This document shows positions 43,901 to 51,582 of a DNA stretch of 64,000 nucleotides, one piece after another. The notes beneath the pieces were generated by a model. The model was not told the origin of the DNA. It ran no database searches and saw nothing but the letters and a program-made list of their open reading frames with translations. Where the stretch lies: the NCBI GenBank assembly GCA_035326425.1, contig DAOLFG010000002.1, positions 62,001 through 126,000 on the forward strand, read 5' to 3'. Position 1 is the first letter of the stretch, and each line of letters opens with the position of its first letter. A program made the translations under genes and the position numbers. The DNA is from CALKJU01 sp035326425. Lineage in GTDB: Bacteria > Pseudomonadota > Alphaproteobacteria > Geminicoccales > Geminicoccaceae.

Positions 43901-44572
43901 GACGCGGTGCGGGTCGACATCGACGCTGGCCGTGCTCTCGACGGTGTCGGTGACACATTTGAGCGCCACCCAGCAGCCCGAGTAGCGCGACATCGCCCAG
44001 CCGTGGATGCCGAGGTCGAGATAGTCCTGCACGCCCGACGGGTTCAACACCGGCACGGCGGCGGCGGCGAAGACATGGTCGCTCTGGTGCGGCAGCGTGC
44101 TCGACTTGGCGGCATGGTCGTCGCCCGCCACCACCAGCACGCCGCCGTGCCGGCTGGTGCCGGCGAAGTTGCCGTGCTTCATCACGTCCATGGAGCGGTC
44201 GACGCCCGGCCCCTTGCCGTACCACAAGGCGAAGACGCCGTCGTAGCGCGCACCCGGGAACAGCCCGACCTGCTGCGTGCCCCACACCGAGGTCAGCGCC
44301 AGATCCTCGTTCAGCCCCGGCTGGAACCGCACGCCCGCTGCGTCGAGATATTTCCGCGCATGCCACAGCGCCTGGTCGAGGCCGCCCAGCGGCGAGCCGC
44401 GATAGCCGGAGACGAAGCCCGCGGTGTTCAGCCCGGCCTCGGCATCGCGCTGGCGCTGCAGGATCGGCAGCCTGACCAGCGCCTGGATGCCGGTCATCAG
44501 CACCCGCCCACGCTCGAGCGCGTAGCGGTCGTCGAGCTTCACATCGGCCAGTCGCACATCGGCCAGTGCCAT
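40988..44572 (-). CDS. Indolepyruvate ferredoxin oxidoreductase, fused IorA/IorB type
   Basis: 1194 residues. It decarboxylates arylpyruvates or other 2-oxo acids to acyl-CoA, passing electrons to ferredoxin. Domain order: N-terminal pyrimidine-type region (GFVSGYRGSPLGGLDQAL), TPP-binding region (CSGCPHNTST about 448, NLGDGTYFHSG), a Cys-rich Fe-S segment (CEGCGDCSNKSNC about 644, SSCNKDFSCLEGFCPSF), a gamma domain (VTGVGGTGVVTIGAI about 734, GLAQKGGAVWSHVRI) and a C-terminal extension of the DUF6537 type. Proteobacteria commonly have this single-chain form. AGGAG lies about 9 nt before ATG 44572; the frame runs 9 codons further without homology. It is a single gene on its own. Confidence 0.92.
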   Translation of the reverse strand: MALADVRLADVKLDDRYALERGRVLMTGIQALVRLPILQRQRDAEAGLNTAGFVSGYRGSPLGGLDQALWHARKYLDAAGVRFQPGLNEDLALTSVWGTQQVGLFPGARYDGVFALWYGKGPGVDRSMDVMKHGNFAGTSRHGGVLVVAGDDHAAKSSTLPHQSDHVFAAAAVPVLNPSGVQDYLDLGIHGWAMSRYSGCWVALKCVTDTVESTASVDVDPHRVEVGIPDDFVMPPGGLSIRWPDPPLAQEARMLQQKAYAALAYARANRLNRIVIDSPRPRLGIITAGKSYLDVRQALEDLGIDERLAAEIGLRVYKIGMSWPLESEGTRAFASGLEEILVVEEKRQHLEYQLKEELYNWREDVRPRVIGKFDEKGEWAMPQGGWLLPAASELTPAMIARAIAGRIGRFFTSETIRERLAFLEEKERALARQKLAVQRVPHYCSGCPHNTSTKVPEGSMALAGIGCHYMATWIYGDTTRTFSQMGGEGVAWIGQAPFTDRPHVFANLGDGTYFHSGILAIRAAVAANVNITYKILYNDAVAMTGGQPVDGPLSVDRLVAQLVAEGLERVVVVADERERNAIGRLPSSVSLHPREELDRVQRALRDTAGVTALVYVQTCAAEKRRRRKRGKFPDPALRVFINEHVCEGCGDCSNKSNCVSVVPVETELGRKRAIDQSSCNKDFSCLEGFCPSFVTVEGGRLRKGRAAAGTASTLPDLPEPVLPSLERPWGILVTGVGGTGVVTIGAIVSMAAHLDRRGVTALDMAGLAQKGGAVWSHVRIGAEPSQLWAPRIAAGEADAVIGCDLVVTVGEEALAKMRAGLTRAVVNSDVAVTSEFVRTVAAQAATGDLVRHRDPQFPVGPMEDQIVDAVGQGAVDFIDATRLATSLLGDAIATNMFLLGYAWQKGLVPVSAAALLRSIELNGAAVEANKAALAWGRRAACDPAAVAALAEPKSALPESHRLSATLDEVIARRTAHLVDYQDAAYARRYTDLVERARAAEVAAMPGSTRLTEAVARGWHKLLAYKDEYEVARLHTQSDFLARLGEQLEGDWKLRLHLAPPLWAHADPATGEPRKRAYGPWMLRAMRLLAKGRRLRNGFWDPFRFTADRRRELELIAAYEAVMAEVLAGLDSGNHATVVELASMPEQIRGFGPVKERHVAHARQREAELLDAFRRRQAPASPGAGRESRVAVMAG

Positions 44573-44629
44573 GGCGGCGCTCCTGCTTCGCGAGAGCAAG
44601 CTAGAGCGGAGACCGCCGCAGGCGAGGCG

Positions 44630-45058
44630 TCAAGGGGCGAGGTCGGACAGCAGCCGGATTCGGTCAGCGTGAAAGGGATGGGCGCGGACGGCGGCGGCGA
44701 AGCGGCGGTCCGCAGTGATCACCCGGGCGCCACGCTCCAGCGCGAGGGCCAAGTACATGCAGTCGTAGACCGGATGGTCGAGGTCGGCGGCCAACGACAG
44801 GGCTGCGGCGGTGAGGCCGTGGTCGGCCTGGTAGTCGATATCGATGGCGAGCAGATCGCTCAGCGCCGCCCGTGCCTCGGCGGGCGACAATGTGCGCCTG
44901 CGGATACGCGCCCAAAAGGCGTTCGCGCACTCCATGACGAGCAGGTCCGGCGCCGCCATTCTGTAGCGCTCGATCAGCGATTCGGCGGCACCGCTGTCGA
45001 CCTCGTTGAGCACCCATTTCAATGCGATACTCGCATCGACGACGGCGAGCTCGGTCAA
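44630..45058 (-). CDS. PIN-domain toxin (FitB/VapC-like)
   Basis: 142 residues. A PIN nuclease with AVVDASIALKWVLNE (first Asp), LLVMECANAFW (Glu), DHPVYDCMYLALAL (Asp pair) and VITADRRFAAAV (Asp). The start is TTG at 45058, overlapping the antitoxin stop as TTGA; the open frame continues upstream but no ATG precedes the conserved first strand. The subtype with ALKWVLNE is common in alphaproteobacterial type II modules. It differs clearly from the VapC at 15485, so the two systems are not duplicates. Confidence 0.88.
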   Translation of the reverse strand: MTELAVVDASIALKWVLNEVDSGAAESLIERYRMAAPDLLVMECANAFWARIRRRTLSPAEARAALSDLLAIDIDYQADHGLTAAALSLAADLDHPVYDCMYLALALERGARVITADRRFAAAVRAHPFHADRIRLLSDLAP

Positions 45059-45300
45059 CGCAGCTCCGATCTTTCGTCTCGCATCTGTCTGACGAGTTCC
45101 GCGCTGTCGTCGAAAACACGATCGCCGAACGCAGCGCGTCGTGCCCGCAACCGCTCGATGATCTGGGCTTTGTCGGGACGTGTAGCGCTCGCCAGAATAT
45201 CTCTGGCCTCCTGCTCCATCGAATGGCCTGCAGCCGCGGCCCGCTGCCTCAAGGCACTCAGAATACGATCGTCGAGATTCCGAATGGTCAGCTGCGCCAT
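45055..45300 (-). CDS. Ribbon-helix-helix antitoxin (FitA-like)
   Basis: 81 residues. The N terminus AQLTIRNLDDRILSALRQRAAAAGHSMEQEARDIL is a FitA/plasmid-stability ribbon-helix-helix in two stretches, which binds DNA as a dimer. The C-terminal part (IERLRARRAAFGDRVFDDSAELVRQMRDER) should wrap the toxin. ATG 45300 is the natural start. Direct repeats lie 7 bp upstream. Confidence 0.9.
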   Translation of the reverse strand: MAQLTIRNLDDRILSALRQRAAAAGHSMEQEARDILASATRPDKAQIIERLRARRAAFGDRVFDDSAELVRQMRDERSELR

Positions 45301-45306
45301 AAGTGA

Positions 45307-45323
45307 ATGCCTGCGATGCCTGC
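45307..45323. promoter_or_regulatory. Direct repeats upstream of the FitA-like antitoxin
   Basis: ATGCCTGC occurs at 45307-45314 and 45316-45323, a 9-bp period, followed by a weaker CTGCCTG. They are next to the antitoxin start and likely bind its ribbon-helix-helix domain for autoregulation. Confidence 0.45.
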
Positions 45324-45374
45324 AACCTGAATAGCTAGCACTGCCTGTATCGCCCTGATCTGTCAAGCTTGCAG

Positions 45375-45977
45375 TCACCACCCGCCCGTCGCCAGCCACC
45401 GATCGACCTGGTCGAGCCGGTCGTTGCCCCAGAACGGCTCGCCGTCGACGAAGACGAAGGGCGAGCCGAAGACGCCGCGCTCGATCGAGCGCTCGGTCTC
45501 GGCCTTCAGCTTCTCCTTGATGGCCGGATCCTGCACCGCCGCCAGCAGCCCGGCCCTGGCGATGCCCAGCGGCTCGGCCACCTCCGCCACCTGCTCCGCT
45601 GCCGCCATGTCGCGGCCCTCGCCCCAGTGCGCGGCGAAGATCCCGGCGGCGAGGCGCTTCGCCAGGGCGGGATCGCCGGCCTCGATCCACCAGTAGGCCC
45701 GGCTGGCGGCGAGGCTGCTCATCGGCATCACCGGCGGGGGCCGGAACGGCACCTGCATGAGCCTCGCGGTGCGCGGCACGTCGCGCAGCAGATAGGGGCC
45801 CTTCAGCGGCAGCTGCACGTTCGGGCCGGTGCCGGTCCGCTTCAGCGCGGCACCCAGCATGATCGGCAGCCACCGCACCTCGCGGCCGTGGCGCGCCGCG
45901 ATCTCGTCGATGCGCAGCGACGCCAGGTAGCCGTAGGGGCTTGCGAACTCGAAATAGAAGTCGAGCGGGGGCGGCAT
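45375..45977 (-). CDS. 2-hydroxychromene-2-carboxylate isomerase family protein (GST kappa-like DsbA fold)
   Basis: 200 residues. The N terminus PPLDFYFEFASPYGYLASLRI has the SPY signature in which Ser replaces the DsbA Cys and contacts glutathione. LGAALKRTGTGPNVQLPLKGPYLLRDVPR and AIKEKLKAETERSIERGVFGSPFVFVDGEPFWGNDRL follow in the family order (quoted here as domains, with the GVFGSP loop diagnostic). NahD-type enzymes isomerise hydroxychromene carboxylate in naphthalene catabolism, but most genomic homologues are general glutathione-dependent isomerases. No aromatic pathway genes are adjacent. Confidence 0.9.
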   Translation of the reverse strand: MPPPLDFYFEFASPYGYLASLRIDEIAARHGREVRWLPIMLGAALKRTGTGPNVQLPLKGPYLLRDVPRTARLMQVPFRPPPVMPMSSLAASRAYWWIEAGDPALAKRLAAGIFAAHWGEGRDMAAAEQVAEVAEPLGIARAGLLAAVQDPAIKEKLKAETERSIERGVFGSPFVFVDGEPFWGNDRLDQVDRWLATGGW

Positions 45978-46000
45978 GGCCGCATCGCCCCCTGCGACGG

Positions 46001-46333
46001 CTACTTCTGCGTCATGTTCTTGATGACACCGGCGATCAGCGTGAGGATGGCGCCGCCGGCACCGCCGCCGATGAGCTGGGTCAGCAAGGCTCCGATGTCC
46101 AGGCCGCCGCCGGTGGCGGCGGCCCCTGCGGCCGCGGGATCGACCGTGGCAGCCATGTCGGGCGTGCCGATGCCCATGCCGGCCAGCACCTGCGTCAGGA
46201 TCACGCCGCCGATGGCGCCGGCGATCGAGTTGCCGGTGGTGCCGAGACTGTAGTTGCTGGCGGCCGAGCCCGCGGCATTGCCGCCGACCGCCCCGGCGAT
46301 GATCTGGATGATGAAGCCGATGATGCCTTCCAC
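46001..46333 (-). CDS. Small glycine-rich membrane-associated protein
   Basis: 110 residues, no named family. It is hydrophobic, with Gly/Ala zipper segments: GIIGFIIQIIAGAVGGNAAG, then NYSLGTTGNSIAGAIGGVIL, and a C-terminal LLTQLIGGGAGGAILTLIAG ending NMTQK. The SLGTTGNSIxGxxGG motif recurs in small hypothetical proteins of many bacteria. GTG 46333 is preferred because GGGAGGA lies 6 nt upstream; an in-frame ATG at 46348 lies upstream of that site. Two or three helices with glycine faces suggest oligomerisation in the membrane. It is 23 bp upstream of the HCCA isomerase gene, on the same strand. Confidence 0.65.
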   Translation of the reverse strand: MEGIIGFIIQIIAGAVGGNAAGSAASNYSLGTTGNSIAGAIGGVILTQVLAGMGIGTPDMAATVDPAAAGAAATGGGLDIGALLTQLIGGGAGGAILTLIAGVIKNMTQK

Positions 46334-46339
46334 GGCTCG

Positions 46340-46346
46340 TCCTCCC
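46340..46346 (-). promoter_or_regulatory. Ribosome-binding site that decides a GTG start
   Basis: GGGAGGA on the minus strand, 6 nt before GTG 46333. It overlaps the in-frame ATG 46348, which has no comparable site. Confidence 0.6.
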
Positions 46347-46449
46347 ATGGCGATCCATTTGATCGCGACTGCAACCGTACGCCGCCGCCGGCCGGGCCAC
46401 CATGCCCCGCCCGCTGCCATCCCTTCCTCTTCTCTGCTATGTGACAGAA

Positions 46450-46872
46450 ATGCTCGAGATCACCCCCTGGCTCGACCTGGACGAGCGCGAGATCGAGGAG
46501 AGCTTCCTGCGCGCCTCAGGCCCCGGCGGCCAGAACGTCAACAAGGTCGAGACCGCCGTGCAGCTCCGCCTCGACGTCCGCCGCAGCCCGTCGCTGCCGG
46601 AAGGCGTGCGGGCGCGCCTCGAGCGGCTGGCCGGCCGGCGTCTCACCCAGGACGGCGTGCTGGTGATCACCGCCCAGCGCCACCGCACCCAGGAGCGCAA
46701 CCGCCAGGACGCGCTGGAGCGGCTGGTCGAGCTGATCCGCGCCGCCGCCGAGCCGCCGGCCCGCCGCCGGCCGACCCGCCCGACGCTGGCCAGCAAGGAG
46801 CGCCGGCTGGCGGCCAAGACCCGCCGCGCCGAGGTCAAGTCGGGCCGGCGGAGCACCGCCGCCGACGATTGA
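46450..46872 (+). CDS. arfB: Alternative ribosome-rescue peptidyl-tRNA hydrolase ArfB
   Basis: 140 residues. The release-factor catalytic loop SGPGGQNVNKVETAVQLR carries the GGQ motif that hydrolyses peptidyl-tRNA. The C-terminal tail is long and basic (RRLAAKTRRAEVKSGRRSTAADD), the part that enters the empty mRNA channel of stalled ribosomes. The length matches ArfB (YaeJ), not full release factors. The start is ATG 46450; GTG 46441 is in frame and possible. It is convergent with the TraB/GumN gene. Confidence 0.94.
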   Translation: MLEITPWLDLDEREIEESFLRASGPGGQNVNKVETAVQLRLDVRRSPSLPEGVRARLERLAGRRLTQDGVLVITAQRHRTQERNRQDALERLVELIRAAAEPPARRRPTRPTLASKERRLAAKTRRAEVKSGRRSTAADD

Positions 46873-46875
46873 CGC

Positions 46876-47817
46876 TCAGGGCGGCGCCGGCGTCAGCCGC
46901 TCGACACGGTAGCCGCGCGCCGCCAGCAGCGCATCGACGCTGCGCTCGCCGCCGAGATGGCCGGCGCCGATGGCGACGAAATCCACGCCCGAGCCGGCCA
47001 TGACCTCGGCCAGCGTCTCTGCCCAGCGATGATTGCGGCGGTCGATGATCGCCTCGTGCAGGTCGGGATAGTTCTGCGCCATCGGCTCGATCAGCAGGGC
47101 CCGCAGCCCGGCCTCGTCGCCGGTCTCCCAGGCCGCCTCGGCGGTCTGCAGCATCCCGACGCTGTCGGCCTGGAGGTCGAGCGCCTCGTAGAGCATGGCG
47201 AGCTGCTCGGATTCCGGCAGGCCGTCGAGATAGCGCAGCTGCTGCTCGCCGGTCTCCAGGGCGCGGATCGCCTTGCCGGCACCCGTCGCGGCCTCGGCGA
47301 CCATCCGGTCGACGCCGCTTTCCGGCGTATATCCCGCCCGGTTCATCGGCCCCAGCGCCAGCACGCTCGACAGCAGCCAGGGCTTCATGGTCTCGATGGC
47401 CGGCCAGGGCACGCCCAGCGAGCGGGCCGTCTCCCGCACCTGACGCAGGCGCTCGGGGTCCAGGCGCTGCCGCAGCGGCCGGGCGGGATCGAAGCCGATC
47501 GCCTGCAGCAGCCGGCCCGCCTTCTCGGGCGAAAGGTCGTCCGGGCTGACCTCCAGCCAGACCGTGCCGGCCTCGTCCAGCGCCCGCCGGGCCGTCGGTC
47601 CGCCCCAGGGCGCCCCCGGCCGGCGCAGATGGATGGTGCCGAACAGATAGAGCGTCGAGTCATGGTCGCGCACCGCCCAGACCGCCGGCTCTCCGGCCGG
47701 TGGCGAGGCATCCGGCGCGAGCGTGGGCCGTGCCTCCTCGGCCGGCGCCACGGCACCGGCGAGGCACCAGGCGACGAGCCCGAGCAGCAGCCTCCCGAAC
47801 GATCGACCTGTCGACAC
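46876..47817 (-). CDS. TraB/GumN family protein, exported
   Basis: 313 residues from GTG 47817. The N terminus (STGRSFGRLLLGLVAWCLAGAVA) is a signal peptide. The TraB/GumN core follows: VWAVRDHDSTLYLFGTIHLRR with the GTxH motif, WLEVSPDD, a central MKPWLLSSVLALG, and the C-terminal VDFVAIGAGHLGGERSVDALLAARGY with the second conserved GxxH. Some members of the wider Tiki/TraB family are metalloproteases; the bacterial role is unknown. I prefer GTG because GGGGG lies about 8 nt upstream, while ATG 47850 has no Shine-Dalgarno. It is divergent from leuB. Confidence 0.88.
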   Translation of the reverse strand: MSTGRSFGRLLLGLVAWCLAGAVAPAEEARPTLAPDASPPAGEPAVWAVRDHDSTLYLFGTIHLRRPGAPWGGPTARRALDEAGTVWLEVSPDDLSPEKAGRLLQAIGFDPARPLRQRLDPERLRQVRETARSLGVPWPAIETMKPWLLSSVLALGPMNRAGYTPESGVDRMVAEAATGAGKAIRALETGEQQLRYLDGLPESEQLAMLYEALDLQADSVGMLQTAEAAWETGDEAGLRALLIEPMAQNYPDLHEAIIDRRNHRWAETLAEVMAGSGVDFVAIGAGHLGGERSVDALLAARGYRVERLTPAPP

Positions 47818-47973
47818 CGAGCCGCCCCCTGACCGCCAGCCACGGCCCATCCTAGCCGCAAGAGCCTGCCGCAACGACAACAACGCGGCATCCGGCCAGC
47901 GCGCTTTGCGGCACTGCCCTCGCCTGCTAGAAGCGGCGCGCCCGAGACATCGCATCCGCAGAAGAGAAAGCCC

Positions 47974-49086
47974 ATGTCCCGCAACATCGCCAAGCTGCTC
48001 CTCCTGCCCGGCGATGGCATCGGTCCCGAGGTGATGGGCGAGGTCGAGCGGGTGATCGGCTGGCTCGACGACCGCCGCGGCGTCGGCTTCGCCACCGAGA
48101 CCGACCTGGTCGGCGGCTCGGCGCTCGACGCCGGCGGCACGCCGCTCGCCGACGCCACGCTGAAGAAGGCCCAGGCCGCCGATGCCGTGCTGTTCGGCGC
48201 CGTCGGCGGGCCGCAGTGGGACAAGAATCCGTTCCACCTCAAGCCCGAGCAGGGCCTGCTGCGGCTGCGCAAGGAGCTGGGCCTGTTCGCCAACCTGCGG
48301 CCGGCGGTCTGCTTCGGGGCGCTGGCCGAGGCCTCCTCGCTGAAGCGCGAGCTGGTCGACGGCCTCGACATCATGATCCTGCGCGAGCTGACCGGCGGCG
48401 TCTATTTCGGCGAGCCGCGCGGCATCGAGACCCTGCCCGACGGCACCAGGCGCGGCGTCGACACCCAGGTCTACACCACGCCCGAGATCGAGCGCATCGC
48501 CCGTGTCGCCTTCGAGCTCGCCGCCAAGCGCCGCAACAAGGTCTGCTCGGTCGAGAAGGCCAACGTCATGCACACCGGCGTGCTGTGGCGCGAGACGGTG
48601 CAGAAGCTGCACGACGCCGAGTATCCCGAGGTCGAGCTGTCGCACATGTACGCCGACAACTGCGCCATGCAGCTGGTCAGGGCGCCCAAGCAGTTCGACG
48701 TCATCGTCACCGACAACCTGTTCGGCGACCTGCTCTCCGACTGTGCGGCCATGCTGACCGGCTCGCTCGGCATGCTGCCCTCGGCCTCGCTGGGCGCGGT
48801 CGACGCCCAGGGCCGGCGCAAGGCGCTCTACGAGCCGGTGCACGGCTCGGCCCCCGACATCGCCGGCAAGGGCATCGCCAACCCGATCGCCATGCTGGCG
48901 AGCTTCGGCATGATGCTGCGCTACAGCTTCGACCTGCCGGCCGAGGCCGACATGCTGGACGGTGCCATCACCCGTGTGCTCGACAAGGGCCTGCGCACCG
49001 GCGACATCATGCAGCCCGGCGCCACCAGGATCACGACCGGCGAGATGGGCAAGGCCGTCGTCGCGGAGCTCGAAGCCGCCCGCTGA
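47974..49086 (+). CDS. leuB: 3-isopropylmalate dehydrogenase
   Basis: 370 residues, full length. It oxidatively decarboxylates 3-isopropylmalate in leucine synthesis. Motifs: LLLPGDGIGPEVMGEVERV, FGAVGGPQWD, RKELGLFANLRPA (substrate arginines), ILRELTGGVYFGEPRG, YADNCAMQLV and VTDNLFGDLLSDCAAMLTG (metal-binding Asp), then HGSAPDIAGKGIANP. No leuC or leuD is nearby. A class III cyclase gene starts only 4 bp after the stop. Confidence 0.97.
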   Translation: MSRNIAKLLLLPGDGIGPEVMGEVERVIGWLDDRRGVGFATETDLVGGSALDAGGTPLADATLKKAQAADAVLFGAVGGPQWDKNPFHLKPEQGLLRLRKELGLFANLRPAVCFGALAEASSLKRELVDGLDIMILRELTGGVYFGEPRGIETLPDGTRRGVDTQVYTTPEIERIARVAFELAAKRRNKVCSVEKANVMHTGVLWRETVQKLHDAEYPEVELSHMYADNCAMQLVRAPKQFDVIVTDNLFGDLLSDCAAMLTGSLGMLPSASLGAVDAQGRRKALYEPVHGSAPDIAGKGIANPIAMLASFGMMLRYSFDLPAEADMLDGAITRVLDKGLRTGDIMQPGATRITTGEMGKAVVAELEAAR

Positions 49087-49090
49087 GCCG

Positions 49091-50401
49091 ATGCAGGGCG
49101 AGCCCATCGGGATCGAGCTCGACGCGCATCTGCGCGACGTCGCCATCCACGAGCGCGTGCTGGCGGAGATGGGCGACGGGGTCGTCACGCTCGACCTCGC
49201 CGGCCGCATCGTCACCTACAACCGCGCCGCCGCCGGCATTCTCGGCATCCCGGTCTCGGTGGCGATCGGCCGGACCTATGCCGAGCTGCTGATCCTGGAT
49301 TCCCGCTTCGACGCCTTGAGCGACCTCGTGCTGCGCGCCATCGGCGACACCTCGACGACGCATCGCGACGAGATCCAGCTCGAGGTCGAGAGCGAGACCC
49401 GCCACTACCTCGCCAACACCAGCCTGCTGCACACGCCCGACGGCAGCGCCAAGGTCGGCGTCATCGTCGTGCTGCGCGACGTCACCGCCCGCCAGAAGCG
49501 CCGGCACCTGAAGCGGCTGTTCGGCGAGTTCATGGATCCGCGCATCGTCGAGCGGCTGCTCGACAGCACCGCCTCGATGGAGGCCGGCTTCCGCGAGGTG
49601 ATGACCGTCTCGTTCGTCGACCTCGCCGCCTTCTCGGCCGTGGCCGAGCGGCTCGATGCCCGGGTGCTGGTCAACTTCATCAACGACTATCTCGGCACCA
49701 TGACCCAGCCGATCACCGCCTGCGACGGGGTGACGGACAAGTACATCGGCGACGCGGTGATGGCGTTCTGGGGGCCGCCCTTCACCACCGCCGCCCAGCA
49801 GGCCGAGCAGGCCTGCTCGGCCGCGCTGGCGCAGCGCCGCGCGCTGGTCGGCCTGCGGGAGCGCTCGTCGGAAGCGCTGGGACAGGCCGGCCGCTCGCTC
49901 GACATTCGCTGCGGCATCGCCACCGGCGAGCTGGTGGCCGGCAGCGTCGGCCCGGCCCAGGCCAGGCGCTTCACCGTGCTGGGCGACGTCGTCAACCTGG
50001 CGGCCCGGCTCGAAGGCGCCAACAAGGTCTACGGCACCCGCATCCTGGTGAGCGAGAGCACGGCGCGCACCGCCGCCGCCATGCTGCTGCGGCCGGTCGA
50101 CCGGCTGCGGGTGCGCGGCCGCAGCAGGCCCGAGCTGGCCTTCGAGCTGATGAGCACGCGGGCCGATGCCGGCCCCGCCCTCGTCGAGCGGGCGGGCCGC
50201 CACGCCGAGGCGTGGGACGCCTATGCGCATGGCCGCTGGGGCGAGGCGCTGGCCGGCTTCGAGGCCTGCCTCGGGCTGGCACCCGCCGACGCCCCGGCGA
50301 GGCTGCTCGCCGACCGTTGCCGCCAGCTCGACGGCAACCCGCCGCCCGCCGGGTGGGACGGCGTCTGGCCGCCGCAATGGCAGGCCTACGAGCACGCCTG
50401 A
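49091..50401 (+). CDS. PAS-domain class III adenylate cyclase
   Basis: 436 residues with no membrane segments. A PAS domain (about 15-130: VLAEMGDGVVTLDLAGRIVTYNRAAAGILG, VIVVLRDVTARQK as its end) is followed by a linker helix and a class III cyclase core (about 165-350). Both metal aspartates are present (SFVDLAAFS about 172, IGDAVMAFWG about 217), the transition-state Asn/Arg are in VVNLAARLEG (about 296), and Lys in DKYIGD favours ATP over GTP. The last 80 residues resemble a TPR-like helix pair (AWDAYAHGRWGEALAGFEACLGL). A soluble cAMP-making sensor is likely. It begins 4 bp after leuB, an unusual operon partner. Confidence 0.9.
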   Translation: MQGEPIGIELDAHLRDVAIHERVLAEMGDGVVTLDLAGRIVTYNRAAAGILGIPVSVAIGRTYAELLILDSRFDALSDLVLRAIGDTSTTHRDEIQLEVESETRHYLANTSLLHTPDGSAKVGVIVVLRDVTARQKRRHLKRLFGEFMDPRIVERLLDSTASMEAGFREVMTVSFVDLAAFSAVAERLDARVLVNFINDYLGTMTQPITACDGVTDKYIGDAVMAFWGPPFTTAAQQAEQACSAALAQRRALVGLRERSSEALGQAGRSLDIRCGIATGELVAGSVGPAQARRFTVLGDVVNLAARLEGANKVYGTRILVSESTARTAAAMLLRPVDRLRVRGRSRPELAFELMSTRADAGPALVERAGRHAEAWDAYAHGRWGEALAGFEACLGLAPADAPARLLADRCRQLDGNPPPAGWDGVWPPQWQAYEHA

Positions 50402-50502
50402 CGGCGCCGGACCGGCGCGGCGCTTGCCGGGCCGTCGCCGCGGTGCGATAAGGCCGGTCCCGCGGCGCTTCCCGGCCGCGGGCGACCCAGCGAGTGAGGA
50501 CA

Positions 50503-51519
50503 ATGGGCTACCGCGTCGCCGTCGTCGGCGCCACCGGCGCTGTCGGCAACGAGATCCTGAGCATCATGGCCGAGACCGAGTTCCCCGCCGACGAGGTGGT
50601 GGCGCTGGCTTCGGCGCGTTCCGCCGGCAAGGAAGTGTCGTTCGGCGAGGACACGACGCTCAAGGTCAAGGATCTGGCGACGTTCGACTTCGAGGGCACG
50701 GACATCGTGCTGTCCTCGCCCGGCGCCTCGGTGTCGCAGGTCTACTCGCCCAAGGCCGCCGCCGCCGGTGCCGTCGTCATCGACAACACCTCGCATTTCC
50801 GGATGTTTCCGGACGTGCCGCTGGTGGTGCCGGAGGTCAACCGCGAGGCGCTGGAGGGCTTCCGCCAGCGCAACATCGTCGCCAACCCGAACTGCTCGAC
50901 CATCCAGATGGTGGTGGCGCTCAAGCCGCTGCACGACATCGCCCGCATCAAGCGAGTGGTGGTGTCGACCTACCAGTCGGTGTCGGGCGCCGGCCAGAAG
51001 GGCATGACCGAACTCGACGATCAGACCAAGGGCATCTACCAGCTGCAGGATCCGGTCATCAAGGCGTTCCCCAAGCGCATCGCCTTCAACGTCATCCCGC
51101 ACATCGACAGGTTCATGGAGGACGGCTCGACCAAGGAGGAGTGGAAGATGGTGGTCGAGACCAAGAAGATCCTCGACCCCGAGATCGACGTCGTCGCCAC
51201 CTGCGTGCGCGTGCCGGTGTTCGTCGGCCACAGCGAGGCGGTGAACGTCGAGTTCCACGACCCGATCGAGCTGGAGCAGGCGCGCGACGCCCTGGCCGAG
51301 GCCCAGGGCGTCGTGCTGCTCGACGACCCCGAGGAGAACCAGTACGCCACGCCGATCGACTGCGTCGGCGAGCACGCCACCTTCGTCTCGCGGCTCCGGC
51401 GCGATCCCACCGTGCCCTACGGCCTGACGATGTGGGTGGTCTCGGACAACCTGCGCAAGGGTGCGGCCCTCAATGCCGTGCAGATCGCGCATGCGCTGGT
51501 CGAGGACGGCCTGGTCTGA
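50503..51519 (+). CDS. asd: Aspartate-semialdehyde dehydrogenase
   Basis: 338 residues. It reduces aspartyl phosphate to the semialdehyde for Lys, Met, Thr and diaminopimelate. Motifs: VAVVGATGAVGNEILSIM (NADP loop), IVLSSPGASVS, VANPNCSTIQMV with the catalytic Cys, STYQSVSGAGQKGM and RVPVFVGHSEAVNVEF with the catalytic His. I chose ATG 50503 (GAGG 5 nt upstream) over the GTG at 50494, which would only add three residues. About 100 bp separate it from the cyclase gene. Confidence 0.96.
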   Translation: MGYRVAVVGATGAVGNEILSIMAETEFPADEVVALASARSAGKEVSFGEDTTLKVKDLATFDFEGTDIVLSSPGASVSQVYSPKAAAAGAVVIDNTSHFRMFPDVPLVVPEVNREALEGFRQRNIVANPNCSTIQMVVALKPLHDIARIKRVVVSTYQSVSGAGQKGMTELDDQTKGIYQLQDPVIKAFPKRIAFNVIPHIDRFMEDGSTKEEWKMVVETKKILDPEIDVVATCVRVPVFVGHSEAVNVEFHDPIELEQARDALAEAQGVVLLDDPEENQYATPIDCVGEHATFVSRLRRDPTVPYGLTMWVVSDNLRKGAALNAVQIAHALVEDGLV

Positions 51520-51527
51520 GCCTTCGC

Positions 51528-51558
51528 GGCACTCGGCGGGCGAGGCTCGCCGAGTGCC
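51528..51558 (+). terminator. Hairpin after asd
   Basis: GGCACTCGGCG (51528-51538) pairs perfectly with CGCCGAGTGCC (51548-51558) around a 9-nt loop, 9 bp past the asd stop. It has no T-run, as is common in this GC-rich DNA. Confidence 0.55.
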
Positions 51559-51582
51559 GGCCGGGCTGCCGGCAGGCGGCCG

